Origin: Streptomyces sp. NBC_00376
Lineage (GTDB): Bacteria; Actinomycetota; Actinomycetes; Streptomycetales; Streptomycetaceae
Direction: 5' to 3'
DNA: 64,000 bases
Assembly: GCF_036077095.1 (NCBI RefSeq)
Contig: NZ_CP107962.1
Location: 186,001 to 250,000 of the forward strand
Numbering within the stretch: the first letter of the stretch is position 1; each line of letters starts with the position of its first letter. Shown here piece after piece: positions 8,328 through 18,400 of this stretch. The position numbers and the translations under genes were made by a program. The notes under the pieces were generated by a model. The model was not told the DNA's origin and ran no database searches. It saw only the letters and a program-made list of their open reading frames with translations.

Positions 8328-8633
8328 CCCACCGCGGCTCGTACGGTCGGACATGAGTGCCCTGACAGGACGGTGCTCCTGGGGTGGCCCCTCGGTCGCT
8401 TCGCATGTTCCGCAGGGCTACCCCGCCCCGTCAGGTCAGAGCATCCAGCCGTGAGCGCCGGTCACCCTGGCGGCGACAGCCCCCGCCAGCAGGACGAGGC
8501 CCGTCCACGGGACCTTGTCCATGCTGATTTCGCAGGGCTGCGAGGACGGCATCCTCGTCCTTGCGGCCTGGGCACTCGCCCGTTCACCACCCTGATCAGC
8601 TCACCGGAGGCGTCGGCTTTCGGCCGAGTGGGG

Positions 8634-8930
8634 CTACGCGGCGAAGCCGATGTTGGTGACGTACTCGTACTGGCCCCACTGGGAGCCGAGGTCGGGCAGA
8701 ACGTCGGTGGTCCACTCGTCGTCAAGGCCCTGGACGTCGCCTGCGGCCCAGGCCTCGACGATGCGGTCCCAGCGGCGGACGTTCATCGTGCGGTACTCCA
8801 CCATCCGCTGCAGGGGCCTGGCCACCTGCGACTGGTTCAGCGGGTGGATCTCCACCCTGGTCCCGCGCCCTTCGCGGTTGAGACGGGCCAGGAGATGCCG
8901 GGCCACGTTGCGGCGGCGCACAGCCTGGTA
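8634..8930 (-). pseudogene. C-terminal remnant of an unrecognised protein
   Basis: About 97 residues ending YEYVTNIGFAA and a stop at 8634. Content such as RRRNVARHLLARLNREGRGT and NVRRWDRIVEAWAAGDVQGL looks coding. At ~8930 the frame runs into antisense of an IS1380 fragment, so the 5' part was lost at that junction. Family not recognised. The stretch 8330-8633 holds no supported gene. Confidence 0.35.
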
Positions 8931-9095
8931 GGCGGCGTCGCGCTCGGTGGGGACTGTCTGGCCGATGTCGGGATGCTGCGGGCCGAGCCGGCAGTGTTCG
9001 GTCCGGTGGCCTCCGATCCGACCGTCTCCCGACTCGTCGACACCCTCGCCGCGGCCGGACTGAACGCTCTGGCCGCGATCCGGGCGGACCGGGGT
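8925..9095 (+). mobile_element. IS1380-family transposase fragment
   Basis: The plus frame reads GGDCLADVGMLRAEPAVFGP then VASDPTVSRLVDTLAAAGLNAL, the hallmark early region of Streptomyces IS1380 transposases. Both ends are cut. It separates a decayed minus-strand gene from ISAs1 material. No terminal repeats seen. The stretch 9096-9369 holds nothing I can assign. Confidence 0.6.
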
Positions 9096-9369
9096 GTCGG
9101 CGGTGAAGCTGTTGTGCGCGAGGCAGCTCCCGGCGCGCAGGGAACTTCTGGCGGCCATGAAGGCGCTCAGGGCTTCGCCGGCCATGCCGAGCATGCAGCC
9201 GGTCAGGGCGGCGTTGCCGACCTGATGGTCGCGTTGGCCGCCACCGTCCGGCGCATCTCCCGTGACATCACCGTGACGTCCGTCGTACCGAACGTCGTCA
9301 TACCGACAGGGCGAAGTACACGTAGTCGGCCCAGGCCGGCGCCCGGCCACCCGGGAAGTCCAGCGCCGC

Positions 9370-10188
9370 CTCTCGACGAGGCGATCGGCGCCTGGCTCGC
9401 CGCCCGCGACCCCGACCGCCCGCCACCCGACCATGAACTGGGCAGACGCGCCCGCCGCTCGCTGGCTGTGGACGGCAAGACCGTTCGCGGCGCGCGCCGC
9501 GCCGACGGCACCCGGGTCCACCTTCTGGCCGCGATGACCGGGACCGGCCTGGTCACGGCCCAGCGTGAGGTCGGCCCCAAGACCAACGAGATCACCGTCT
9601 TCCGGCCCATGCTCGCCGACCTCGACCTGGCCGACACCGTGGTCACTTTCGACGCCCTGCACTCCCAGACAGCCCATGCCCGCTTCCTGGTGGAGGAGAG
9701 GAAGGCCCACTACATCGCCGTGATCAAGGGGAATCAGCCGCTGCCTGCACCAGCACCTCAAGCAGCTGCCCCGGCGGGAGGTTCCGCTGCTGGACAAGAC
9801 CCGCGCCACGGAGCACGGCCGTGACGAGATCCGCCGCGTCAAGACCTGCACCGTCACCCGCGGCCTCGACTTTTCCCACGCCGCCGTCACCCTGGAACGC
9901 GTCTACGCGGTCACCGACCTGACGGCCGAGCAGGCCGATGCTCCCGAGATCGCGCACCGTGTACGCGAACACTGGGGCATCGAGAACAAGATCCACCACG
10001 TGCGCGACACCACCTTCGCCGAAGATGCCTCCCGGGTGCGGACCGGGACCGCGCCCCGGGCCATGGCGGCACTGCGCAACCTGGCCATCGGCGCCCTCCG
10101 TCTGACCGGCTGCGACAACATCGCCGCCGGCCTGCGCAAACACAGCCGAAACGCCACCCGGCTGCTGGCCACCCTCGGCATCACGTGA
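9370..10188 (+). pseudogene. ISAs1-family transposase, 5'-truncated and frameshifted
   Basis: The frame begins LDEAIGAWLAARDPD and includes SLAVDGKTVRGARRADGTRV, ending near KGNQPL. Around 9745 a frame change leads into [32 protein letters not shown] and [20 protein letters not shown], ending at 10188. These are the DDE core and C-terminus of ISAs1 transposases (H-repeat/YhhI group). The N-terminal HTH part is missing. Confidence 0.75.
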
Positions 10189-10290
10189 TCAAACCGGACA
10201 GAACCCCTGAACGACGCCGCCCTGGGCCTCCTGCTGCGTCTCCCGGCATAGCGTGGAACCCGCGGTATTTCTGGGCTTGGCCTTTCAGCG

Positions 10291-10322
10291 ACGGGTCCGC
10301 CGCTTTGCGGCGGCGGACCCGT
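10291..10322. terminator. Strong hairpin terminator
   Basis: ACGGGTCCGCCGC pairs with GCGGCGGACCCGT over a short loop, followed on the plus side by a T-rich tract (TTGTTCTTCT). It lies directly after the minus-strand gene at 10330 and between it and the ISAs1 remnant, so it may work in both directions. Confidence 0.75.
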
Positions 10323-10329
10323 TGTTCTT

Positions 10330-10845
10330 CTAGAGCTGGCGCCATTCGTCGCCGACCTGGTCGGTCTGGCGGATGATCCGTTCTCCGGCCGCGGGAGCGG
10401 GCCACACCTGAAGCAGGTACACCTCGACCGGGTCGTCGTCGGGGCCGAGACTGTCCTTGGCGCGTCCCTCGTCACGGCCGCGGGCATGGACACGCACGCG
10501 GTAGGTTCCCGGTCCGTTGGGGGCAAGGTCGGGCAGGTCCTCGGCTTCGCCGTCCTCCCAGGAGGTGACAAGAGCCGAGCCGGTGGTGGAGATGAACGAC
10601 GTCTCCACCGCCTCGTCCCAGCCACCCTCGTGGAGCGATGGCTCGGACACGTGCGTGGTGACGGTGACCTCGACCGGTCCGACGGTCAGTCCGGTCAGAA
10701 TGCTGGCCCCGTCCTCCTCGACGGCGATCAGCCCATTGCCGGCGTCCGCGATGTCCGGTGCCTGGTCGGTACCGAGGTCCGGGTCGACGATGTAGAACTG
10801 ACGGGCATACACCCACACACGGGTACTCCCGCGTTCTTCCGGCAT
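10330..10845 (-). CDS. ComJ/Nin-like putative nuclease inhibitor
   Basis: 171 residues, no signal peptide. The N-terminal VYARQFYIVDPD resembles the YHQFTVFD-type opening of Bacillus ComJ (Nin). The rest has the same general plan: NGLIAVEEDGASILTG, several beta strands, GTYRVRVHARGR and a final EVYLLQVWPAP strand. ComJ/Nin inhibits the DNase NucA and is encoded next to it. Here the gene starts 19 bp after a NucA/NucB-like DNase on the same strand, reproducing that pair. The match is from memory of the family and is not strong by sequence alone; context raises it. Confidence 0.5.
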   Translation of the reverse strand: MPEERGSTRVWVYARQFYIVDPDLGTDQAPDIADAGNGLIAVEEDGASILTGLTVGPVEVTVTTHVSEPSLHEGGWDEAVETSFISTTGSALVTSWEDGEAEDLPDLAPNGPGTYRVRVHARGRDEGRAKDSLGPDDDPVEVYLLQVWPAPAAGERIIRQTDQVGDEWRQL

Positions 10846-10864
10846 ACCGGGTGCCTCCTCGGCG

Positions 10865-11977
10865 TCAGGAGATGGCGACCCAGAAGGCGTCGCCGTTCAG
10901 GATCCTATTGTCCTTGTACACCTTGAGCAGGTACTTGGATCCACCGGCGGTGCTGTTGTGCTTCTCGTTGATCATCCTGCGGCTGAAGACACCCGTCGCT
11001 CCGCCTTCCTTGGTCGAAGCGAAGGGGTACTCGTCGCAACTCTTGCCCGTCGGGCGGGGCAGACTGCTCGGGCAGGCCTTGCCACGATTCTTCTTAATCA
11101 GCGCCTTGTCAGTGGTGCGGTGCAGGGGCTTGCCCACGCCGGGCAGCCCCGGATGCCCCTTCAGCTTGCGCTGCGCGTCCCAGACATGCTGCGCCGCTTC
11201 CTTGACGTTCTTGTCGGTGCGGGACATCGCGAAGACAGGAACATACCCGGGGTGAACACACCCGCCTGCCTTGGTCGTGATCCCCTTGACAGAGTCACAG
11301 CGCACGGTGGCGGCCTGCGCGAGGCTGCCGGTGGCAGGTGACCCGACGGCCGCCTTCAGGGTGACGACGGGTGTTTCCTTGTGCTTGAGCGTCTTCGACC
11401 CGGGTGATTTCAGGGCGAACGGGAAGCTGGTTTCCTTCTTGACCGACAGCCCCTTGGCACCGGGAGCGGAGGTCACCGTGCACTTGGTCTTCGCGGACTT
11501 GCCGCAATTCAGCTTCAGGCTTGCGACCACGCCCCGCGCCGCCCCGCTGGCGCTGGTCGGGTAGAGACCGATGGTGTGCTTCCAGGTCCGTGAGTCCCTG
11601 GCCGCCAGCGACGTGCGCTGAGTGACCCGGATGTTCATCGTGCCCAGAAGCTTCCCGCTGGGCACCTCAATGATGTCGAACCGCAGGCTGCTCACCGAGC
11701 ACGCCTTGTGCCGGTCATAGGTGAGGTAGCCCGCCCTGCAAGTCAGCCCGGCCGCCGCTGACATCGCGGTAGACGTGACGGCCGTTGTCCCGGTCGCCTG
11801 GGTACAGGTGACGGTGTGCTCGCCGCGCGCGGCGGCGGACTGAACGGCCTTGTGGCAATCGGCATTCAGTGCTTGGGCGGTTGGCTGCGCATGGGCGGGT
11901 GCTGTGCCGGTCATGAGGGCAGCTGTGATGCCTGCCGCGCCGATGCCCGCCGCGATCCGTTGACGTGTGATGCTCAA
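10865..11977 (-). CDS. Exported NucA/NucB-type deoxyribonuclease
   Basis: 370 residues from TTG 11977, with AGGAGGGGG upstream. A signal peptide (res ~1-31, ending APAHA) directs export. A middle ~200-residue beta-rich region of unknown role has several Cys. The C-terminal ~110 residues carry the NucA/NucB DNase motif SCDEYPFASTKEGG (~res 315-328), whose Asp/Glu are the metal-dependent catalytic residues in that family. The downstream ComJ-like gene is the probable inhibitor. Extracellular DNA degradation or competitor killing is inferred. Confidence 0.8.
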   Translation of the reverse strand: MSITRQRIAAGIGAAGITAALMTGTAPAHAQPTAQALNADCHKAVQSAAARGEHTVTCTQATGTTAVTSTAMSAAAGLTCRAGYLTYDRHKACSVSSLRFDIIEVPSGKLLGTMNIRVTQRTSLAARDSRTWKHTIGLYPTSASGAARGVVASLKLNCGKSAKTKCTVTSAPGAKGLSVKKETSFPFALKSPGSKTLKHKETPVVTLKAAVGSPATGSLAQAATVRCDSVKGITTKAGGCVHPGYVPVFAMSRTDKNVKEAAQHVWDAQRKLKGHPGLPGVGKPLHRTTDKALIKKNRGKACPSSLPRPTGKSCDEYPFASTKEGGATGVFSRRMINEKHNSTAGGSKYLLKVYKDNRILNGDAFWVAIS

Positions 11978-12444
11978 TTGATTCCCCCTCCTGACGGCCC
12001 GGAACGCAGCAGGGCAGGGCTGGAGGTGTCAACTGGCTCCCCCGAGCGATGCGCTGTGCTGCGGCCAGGCACACGTACGACCGACGCAACAACCTTGGCT
12101 GCTGCAACGTGAGCAAACGTATAGACAGACCCCCTCCCCATCAAGCGAATTGCAAGTTTCCAGACAATAGGCTTATCGAGCCGACCGAAAGTCACCTGAG
12201 GAGCCAGGTCGCAATCGAACTCTAGAAGCACTATTGCAAAGTTGCTGGCGACTCGAACGGCATCGCGGGGTAGGCGGCGAAAGCCTGCTGACGCCGGGCG
12301 CCGTGGGCTGCAGAGCGCCGTGCGAGGAGGGCCCTTCCGTACCGCGCCTCGTGTGCCTGGTGCAGATCCACGCACAGGATCCGCCCACCATCCCCAGAGG
12401 GCGGAAGGCGGGCGCGGTCTACTTGGAGGCCGCCGCGCGTGGCG
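11978..12444. other. Intergenic region with a GC dip
   Basis: No convincing gene. Around 12115-12260 the base composition becomes clearly AT-richer than its surroundings, consistent with promoter DNA for the nuclease or with a foreign join. From 12322 it belongs to the long direct repeat shared with 47982. Confidence 0.4.
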
Positions 12445-12463
12445 GGTACGGCCCCGCCGTACC
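12445..12463. terminator. Hairpin downstream of DUF3761 gene
   Basis: GGTACGGC / GCCGTACC with a 3-nt loop, 15 nt beyond the minus-strand stop at 12478. Repeated at 48105-48123. Confidence 0.5.
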
Positions 12464-12477
12464 GTCGGCCGGTGAAC

Positions 12478-12744
12478 CTACTTGAACCAGTAGCGGACGC
12501 CGCCGTGGCCGCTGCACGTGCCGCGGAAGGTCTTCGAGTAGCTGGGGGTGCCGTCCTTGCATTCCGCGGTCGCGCCTGCCGGGTGGGGGCTGCCGGCCCT
12601 GCACACACCGGTGGTGTGCGGTGCGCATCCGGCGGTCGCCCCGGCACGGGCGGCCGGGACGAGGAACGCGGCGGCGACGGCGAGCACGGTGACCGCGACG
12701 CGGGCGATGCCGCCGCGGTCGGGTGCTGTGAAGGTGAGGGACAC
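12478..12744 (-). CDS. Secreted DUF3761 protein (copy A)
   Basis: 88 residues from GTG 12744 (GAAAGA upstream); longer in-frame starts reach into Pro-rich nonsense. The signal peptide ends near ARAGATA. The mature part has the DUF3761 signature ATAECKDGTPSYSKTFRGTC followed by SGHGGVRYWFK, with Cys residues for disulfides. Function unknown; often found in small exported actinobacterial proteins. It lies 3' of an HNH nuclease gene on the same strand. The coding sequence is identical at 48138-48404. Confidence 0.75.
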   Translation of the reverse strand: MSLTFTAPDRGGIARVAVTVLAVAAAFLVPAARAGATAGCAPHTTGVCRAGSPHPAGATAECKDGTPSYSKTFRGTCSGHGGVRYWFK

Positions 12745-12971
12745 GGTGTGATGTCTTTCGGGGTCGATTCCCGCGCCCGCTGTCACATGGTCCGGGCCCG
12801 GGGACGGGTGGGCGCCGCGGGGGAAACGGGCCGGGGAGCGGGTTCCTGCGTCGCCTCCCCCGCGGCGGGTCAAGCGCGGGCGGGCGCGGCTGGGTCCGTC
12901 CGGCGCTTCGGCGGCGGTTCACCGTGGGCCAGGTGCCCGGTCGGTGCCGCCCGGTGTGCGGCCTGGTGGGG

Positions 12972-13673
12972 TCAGGTGGCGCAGGTGTCGAGCATCTCGG
13001 CCAGGGCAGCAGCCTCGGCGGGGTTGGCGGTGAGCTGGTAGGTGGCCTTCACGCTGATCCAGGCCCGGCTGTAGGTGCAGTGGTACGACTGCAGCGGCGG
13101 CTTCCAGCTCCCCGGATCCTTGTCGCCCTTCGACCGGTTGCTGGCGGCCGACACCGCGATCAGCTGCGAGTCGGTCAGGTCGTTGGCGAAGGCGCGGCGT
13201 TCGGGCGTCGACCACTCGGACGCCCCGGAACGCCAGGCTTCCTTCAACGGGACGACGTGGTCGATGTCGATACCAGAGGCGGACTCAATCGTGCGGCCGT
13301 CGTACTCCGAGTACCAGGTGCCGCTGGTGGCGCGGCACTGGTCGTCCTGGACGACGTCCTGGCCGTCGCGCTGGAGCACGACCTCGCGGGTCTCGCAGGT
13401 GCCGGACTGGGTGATCCAGTGCGGGAACTTCGCCCGGGAGTACCCGGGGACATCGTCTTCGTCGGCCACCACCAGGTCCGCGAGCAGCTCGCGGGCCTTG
13501 ACCGCGTCCGGCGGTTCGGGGAGTTCACGCAGGGACGGGGCCTGGCCGGTGGAGGCTTGGGGGCCGGCGTCCGGGGTGGCGGTGGCGGGGGCGGCGGTCA
13601 GCGCGAGCCCAGCGAGAGCCGAGAGGGCTGTGAGGAGCGCGGTTCGGCGCAGATGACGAATCACGCTGATCAT
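12972..13673 (-). CDS. Exported HNH-family endonuclease (copy 2)
   Basis: 233 residues, signal peptide as in copy 1 (TALLTALSALAGLALTAAPA). HNH core intact: DIDHVVPLKEAW, FANDLTDSQLIAVSAASNRS, KGDKDPGSWKPP. The C-terminal two thirds match copy 3 (48632) almost exactly, while the N-terminal third and upstream region match copy 1 (2777), so this copy is a mosaic of the two. Divergent from the truncated ku. Confidence 0.8.
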   Translation of the reverse strand: MISVIRHLRRTALLTALSALAGLALTAAPATATPDAGPQASTGQAPSLRELPEPPDAVKARELLADLVVADEDDVPGYSRAKFPHWITQSGTCETREVVLQRDGQDVVQDDQCRATSGTWYSEYDGRTIESASGIDIDHVVPLKEAWRSGASEWSTPERRAFANDLTDSQLIAVSAASNRSKGDKDPGSWKPPLQSYHCTYSRAWISVKATYQLTANPAEAAALAEMLDTCAT

Positions 13674-14434
13674 GCTCCGGCCCCTGATCAGCGCAGAATC
13701 GTTGCTGCCTGGCGGGTGTCACCCGCGTGGGTGGGAAGTCGTACCGGGTGCGTGCATGGCGGGCCGCGGGCGGTTCTGGTCCACCCGGCCCCCCTTGGTC
13801 CCTGCTCGTACACAAGGCCGCCCACGGCCCCGGCCGGCGTCTTCGTGATGCGATCACTCCCGCCCCGCACAAGGATCGGACTACGGGCGGTGGCCCGGCC
13901 GCGCGCTGCCCCCGGTCTCGATCGGAGGCAGCCTTCTCCTGGCGCGCCGGTCCGCTTCCCGGCCATGCCCGTCAGGGGGGCCTGGAGGTGCGTATGCCGC
14001 GGCCCTTGTGGACCGGTGCCATTTCGTTTGGCCTGGTCACGATCCCGATCAAGGTCGTCAGCGCGACCGAGGACCGCTCGGTCCGCTTCCACCAGGTCCA
14101 TCTGGAGGACATGGGCCGGGTCCGCACCCGCAAGGTCTGCTCGATCGACGACGAGGTCGTGCCGCAGGAAGAGATCGGCAAGGGCTACGAGCTCACCAAG
14201 GACGACATCGTCGCGGTCACCGACGAAGAGCTCGACGAGATGCCGCTGCCCACCGCGAAAGCGATCGAGATCGTCGCGTTCGTCGACGCCGACAGCATCG
14301 ATCCGATCCGGATCAGCGACAGCTACTACCTCGCGATCGACGGGCAGGTCGCGGCCAAGCCCTACACCCTGCTCCGCAAGGCGCTGGAACGCTCCGACAA
14401 AGTCGCGGTCGCCAAATTCGCGTGGCACAACCGC
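12974..14434. repeat. HNH-ku duplicated segment, copy 2
   Basis: Colinear with 2779-4239. Similarity ends exactly where ku joins IS6 sequence at 14434, showing that the IS6-linked deletion came after the duplication. Confidence 0.8.
13730..13748. promoter_or_regulatory. Conserved 19-bp motif upstream of HNH copy 2
   Basis: Second occurrence of GGTGGGAAGTCGTACCGGG, again 57 nt upstream of the HNH start codon. Confidence 0.45.
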
Positions 14435-14647
14435 CACCAGCCCACCCGCCAGCGCGAACGCGCCATGAAAGGCTTCCGTAGCGTCGGCGGAGCCCAGCAG
14501 TTCCTGTCCGCGTTCAGCGGCATCTCACCCCACTTCCGACCACGCCGCCACCTGATGACCGCCCCCGAATACCGCACCGAGATGACCACCCGCTTCGCCA
14601 TCTGGGACCAGATCACCGGCGCTGCAAGCCGGCCCACCACGGCCTGA
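13994..14647 (+). pseudogene. Truncated Ku fused in frame to IS6 transposase C-terminus
   Basis: Residues 1-147 match the Ku at 3799 (MPRPLWTGAISFGLVTIPIK ... AVAKFAWHNR). At 14434 the frame continues without interruption into HQPTRQRERAMKGFRSVGGA and the IS6 transposase C-terminus, stopping at 14647. The chimera is 217 residues. It lacks the C-terminal half of the Ku core and the Lys-rich tail, so end binding is doubtful. The breakpoint is at a short shared CAACCG-like sequence. Confidence 0.85.
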
Positions 14648-14723
14648 GCACGGAGCCGGAACCCGACCCCACCACACCCGACACACCATCAGGCACTCAC
14701 ACACCCAACAACGTGACAGCGCC
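14434..14723 (+). mobile_element. IS6-family fragment with right end
   Basis: Contains the last ~70 codons of an IS6 transposase plus its terminal repeat, which reads CAACGTGACAGCGCC at 14709-14723 (outward). It matches the complete element at 26433-28733. The left end and catalytic domain are absent. Confidence 0.85.
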
Positions 14724-15442
14724 GTCGGCTGGGCTGCGGTCGGCCAAGGACCGTATAGGTGACGAAGACCCGCATACCTGCAAAGCTGCGGGAACCGGCC
14801 GTCGCGGGGGGTGGCAGGCGCCGCCGATACGACGTATAGGGCGGACACCCAGCTTCATTGGTGGCCACCCCCACGCGACGTCCCGGTGGCCAGCCCAGGG
14901 AATGTTCGGCCGCGCAGGGTTCCAACTTCTCCGCAAACGGGTCCTGCTGTCGTGACGCAGAGTTGCCGCTGCACGGAAGCTGAGCCAGAACCCCAGAAGA
15001 TGAACGAAGCCAGTCTGTGCTCCTGTGCCGTGGCCGTATGCGCGAGGGGTGGGATCCGGTGCCGCGGGGCGGTGGCCGAGCACTCCGCGGGCCCGCATGT
15101 CGGCGAGCGAGCGAGGTCGGGGCAGTACAGCGTGCCCCTGTCCAGATCCGCGTCGGCCGCCTGGACCCGGGGATGAACGGGGCCGGTGACGGTGGTGTCC
15201 GCCGCGGCGGAGGAGCGGTGTTCGGTGGGGGCGGGGCCGGAGCCCGGTCGGCGGCGGGTCGTCATGGTCCCCGATCGTACGGACCACTGCCTCGTACGGC
15301 ACCAGCCGCTCAACAGTGGTGCATCGGTGCCCCGAGCACCCGCCCGGTCAGGGGGAAACAGCGCGTCCGCGCAACGCTCTCCCCGTGATCGACGGCTCCT
15401 GATCTCAAGATCCCCGACAGCAGCGCGTGCTGAACGGCGGGC
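14724..15442. other. Gene-poor region
   Basis: About 720 bp between the IS6 end and the CHAT gene stop. Open frames exist on both strands, but none has an RBS, a recognisable domain or convincing composition. Probably degraded DNA. Confidence 0.4.
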
Positions 15443-18400
15443 TCAGGGGCCGGTGTGGGTGTAGGGCGCCCAGAGCACCGGGGATTCTGGACGGGCGGCA
15501 CGGAGGCCGAGGACTGCGGTGCGCAGGGCCGCGGCGGCAGGAAGCCGGCAGTCACCGGAGGGTGGTTGGTGCTGGAGGGCACGATAGAAGTGCCGTGCGA
15601 CCTGCGGGGCGCGCAGGTCGCTGATGGACCACTGGGTCGCAATCACATGACTGAAGCCGGCGATGTTGAGTCCACCGGCCAGGTGAACGAATTCGTCGGC
15701 CAGGTCTGCGATGCCTCGGGCCGTCTCGCATGCGGAGAGGAAGGCGAGTTCGGCGCCGGAGAGCCGGAGGGCGGTCACGTCGCGCAGGCTGATCGACGCA
15801 TCCGTGCAGTGCAGTGCGCCACCGGTGAGCGAGTACTGCGAGCCGTGGCCGGCGAAATGAAGTCGGCTGTGGCACTGGAGCTGTTCGAGGACCGACGCAC
15901 GGGTGGCCAGGGGGCCGACCAATGCGGTCATGGTGGGAAACTCCTCGCGCAGTGAGCCGACTTCTGGCACCGCGTGACTCAGCACGGTCATGCCCGGGGC
16001 GCTCGGCACGGCGACTCCGAGCAGTCTGCCGACATCGGGGGCCAGGTGGTCCCGCGCGGCCACGAGGGCGCGCAGGGTCGGAGCGTACGAGCAGACGGCA
16101 CGGTCGAGGAGGCTGGAGGCATCCGGGGCAGGGCCGGCCTGGCCGCCCCCGGCAGTCGGGTATTCGCCTGCGGCATGGAGCGGGAGCAGGGTGAGTGCGC
16201 CGGTCGGGCACCACCACAGGCGAGGTTCCTGTCCTCGCTCCGGGTGTGTCGGCCAGTCGAGCGCGGTGAGGACCGGCTCGACGATGTCCGTCCAGAGCCA
16301 CGCGAGAACTGCTCCCAGAACCTCGTTCTGCTCCTGCGCGGCGGTGTCCGCATCACTACTGAAGACGTTGATCAGTTCCCGGGCCCGGCTGTCGACCGCT
16401 TCGCGCGTGATCCTCTTCAGCGGGACGAGTCGGGGTGGCGCTTCCTCCTCGGCGGTCACGATCAGGGCGTCGCAGCGGTGCCGTCCGATGTTGACGATCA
16501 CGACCGGGCCGTCGCACGCGGCCTCCCGCAGACGGTGGTAAGGGGGTGGCAGCAGGAACTCCGGGATCAGCGCCCTGGCCCGTACCAGCAGACGGTCCCA
16601 TTCGGCGGCGGCTTCGCTTCTCCCCTGCGCCCTCAACGCCTGCGCAACTGCGGGAACCTCCCGCATGTCGGTGGTCGTGCTCGTCCGGTCGAGCAGATGC
16701 CGGACCTCCTCCATGCGGTCGGCGAGATCGGTGTCCAGTTCGCGGAGTTCGTCGAGTTCGGTGCGGGCGTCGAGGGCCTGGGCCAGCAGGACGCCACGCC
16801 CCAGTTCCAGCAGTTCCACCGCGGAGACGAGGTCGCCCTGCTCGATGGCGATGGCTGCGGCATCCGAGGCGAGGCCGTTGGCATCCGCCAGAAACTGGGC
16901 CCGGTCGTCTCGGTCCAGACCGTGCCAGGCCGCCTGGGGCAGCAGTTCGACGGCGTATCCGTAGCCCTGCCGGGCCTCGGTCCACCGCCGGTCCGCTGCG
17001 GCGAGCCCGCCCAAGCGCAGGGCTGCCCACAGCCGTACCGACATCGGTCCGGTCAGAAGCCGGGCAGCCTCGCGGAAGGCGTCCAGCGCCTCGGCCGTCA
17101 GTCCCGCCTCGCGAAGCGTGTGCCCCAGGTCGAACAGGCACCCGGCCCTGCTCGCATGGTCGGCGGGGCAGCGCGCGACCGCGTCGCGGCCCCGGTCCAG
17201 TGCCTCGCGCAGGTCGTGTTCCCGGCCGGGGAGCCGGGAACGGCGGCGGAGCATCCCGGTCAGGTTCGACAGGAACTTCACCTGGTCGGGATGGTCGTTC
17301 GAGGCCGCATCCGACGCCTCCCTCATGGTCCGGATCGCGGTGTTCAGGTCCTCCTCGTCCCCCGCCTCGTCGAAGCGGTTCAGCAGGGCGACGCCGAGGT
17401 TGGACAGGTTCATCGACCGCCGGTGCGAACCGGGCGGGGTCGCGGCGATTGCGCGCCGGGCGGCCTCGACGGCCCGGTCCAGGTCACCGGGCCGCCGGCG
17501 GTGCTGGTGGGCGCTCAGCAGCGCCAGGCTCAGATTGGCCAGATACCGGTCCTGAAGGGGGTGGTCGGGCGGGACGATCCGCACCGCCTCGTCGCAGACG
17601 TCCACCGCGGCCGCCAGGTCGGTGCCGTCCCCGGTGCGCTCGAACCGGGCCAGCAGAGCGAACCCGAGTCCATTGAGACACATGGCCCGGAGTGCCGTGT
17701 GGTCTCCGCTCATCCGCGCTGCCTCGCGTTTGGCGTCCACCGCGGCCTGTAGGTCCTCAAAACTTCCGCGGTGTTCATACCTCGCGTGCAGCGCGCTGCC
17801 CAGACCGATCAGTGCGTCGGCTCTTTCCCGGCCCTCGCCGGGCGTGATCGCGACGCATTCGGTGATGGCGTCGACGGCGCTGTCGAAATCTGTCCGATCG
17901 CCCGTGTACAGGGCGCGCGTCCGCAGAACGCTACCCATCGTGCGCAGGAAGAACGGGCGGTGGAAACTCCCTGTGGGTGCGCCCCGCTCGGCCCGGAGAC
18001 AGGCCTTCAGCGCCTCGTCCAGGTCGTTGCGGTCCCCGAAGTCGTCGAAACGGCGGCACAGCAGCTCGCCGAGCATCGCCAGGGCGAAGCTGCCCTCAGC
18101 ACCGCCGCCGCTCAGGGCCTCGCCCCGCCGCACGGCCCTGATCGCCTCGTCCAGGTCCGTGACGTTCCCGGTGTGGTCGTCGTAGAGCGTGTAGAGGCTC
18201 GGCCCGAGGAGCAGCAGTGCATTCGTCTGTTCGTCCGTGCCGGACAAGTCCTGGACGGCGAGCCGGAGGAGGTTGACGGAGGCTTGGGCATCATGGATGT
18301 CACCGGTCCGGTGGTGGCGCAGTACGAAGCACGTGGCGAGCTCCACCCGCACCGATGCCTCCTGGCCGGTCCCGAAGGACTCCACCAGAAGCTGCTCGTA

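Larger units (their letters stand above)
12322..13446. repeat. DUF3761-HNH duplicated segment, copy A
   Basis: About 1.12 kb, ungapped and nearly identical to 47982-49106 (constant offset 35,660 bp; only a few substitutions seen). It covers the DUF3761 gene and two thirds of the HNH gene, then identity drops within the HNH N-terminal region. Confidence 0.85.

Noticed and set aside
8373-9824. Single 483-codon plus frame taken as one gene
   Set aside because: It crosses antisense DNA, an IS1380 fragment and an ISAs1 fragment; only the last two parts resemble proteins.
14697-15313. Minus-strand frames of 150-200 codons between IS6 and the CHAT gene
   Set aside because: No RBS, no recognisable domain, Arg/Pro-rich composition typical of noncoding frames.
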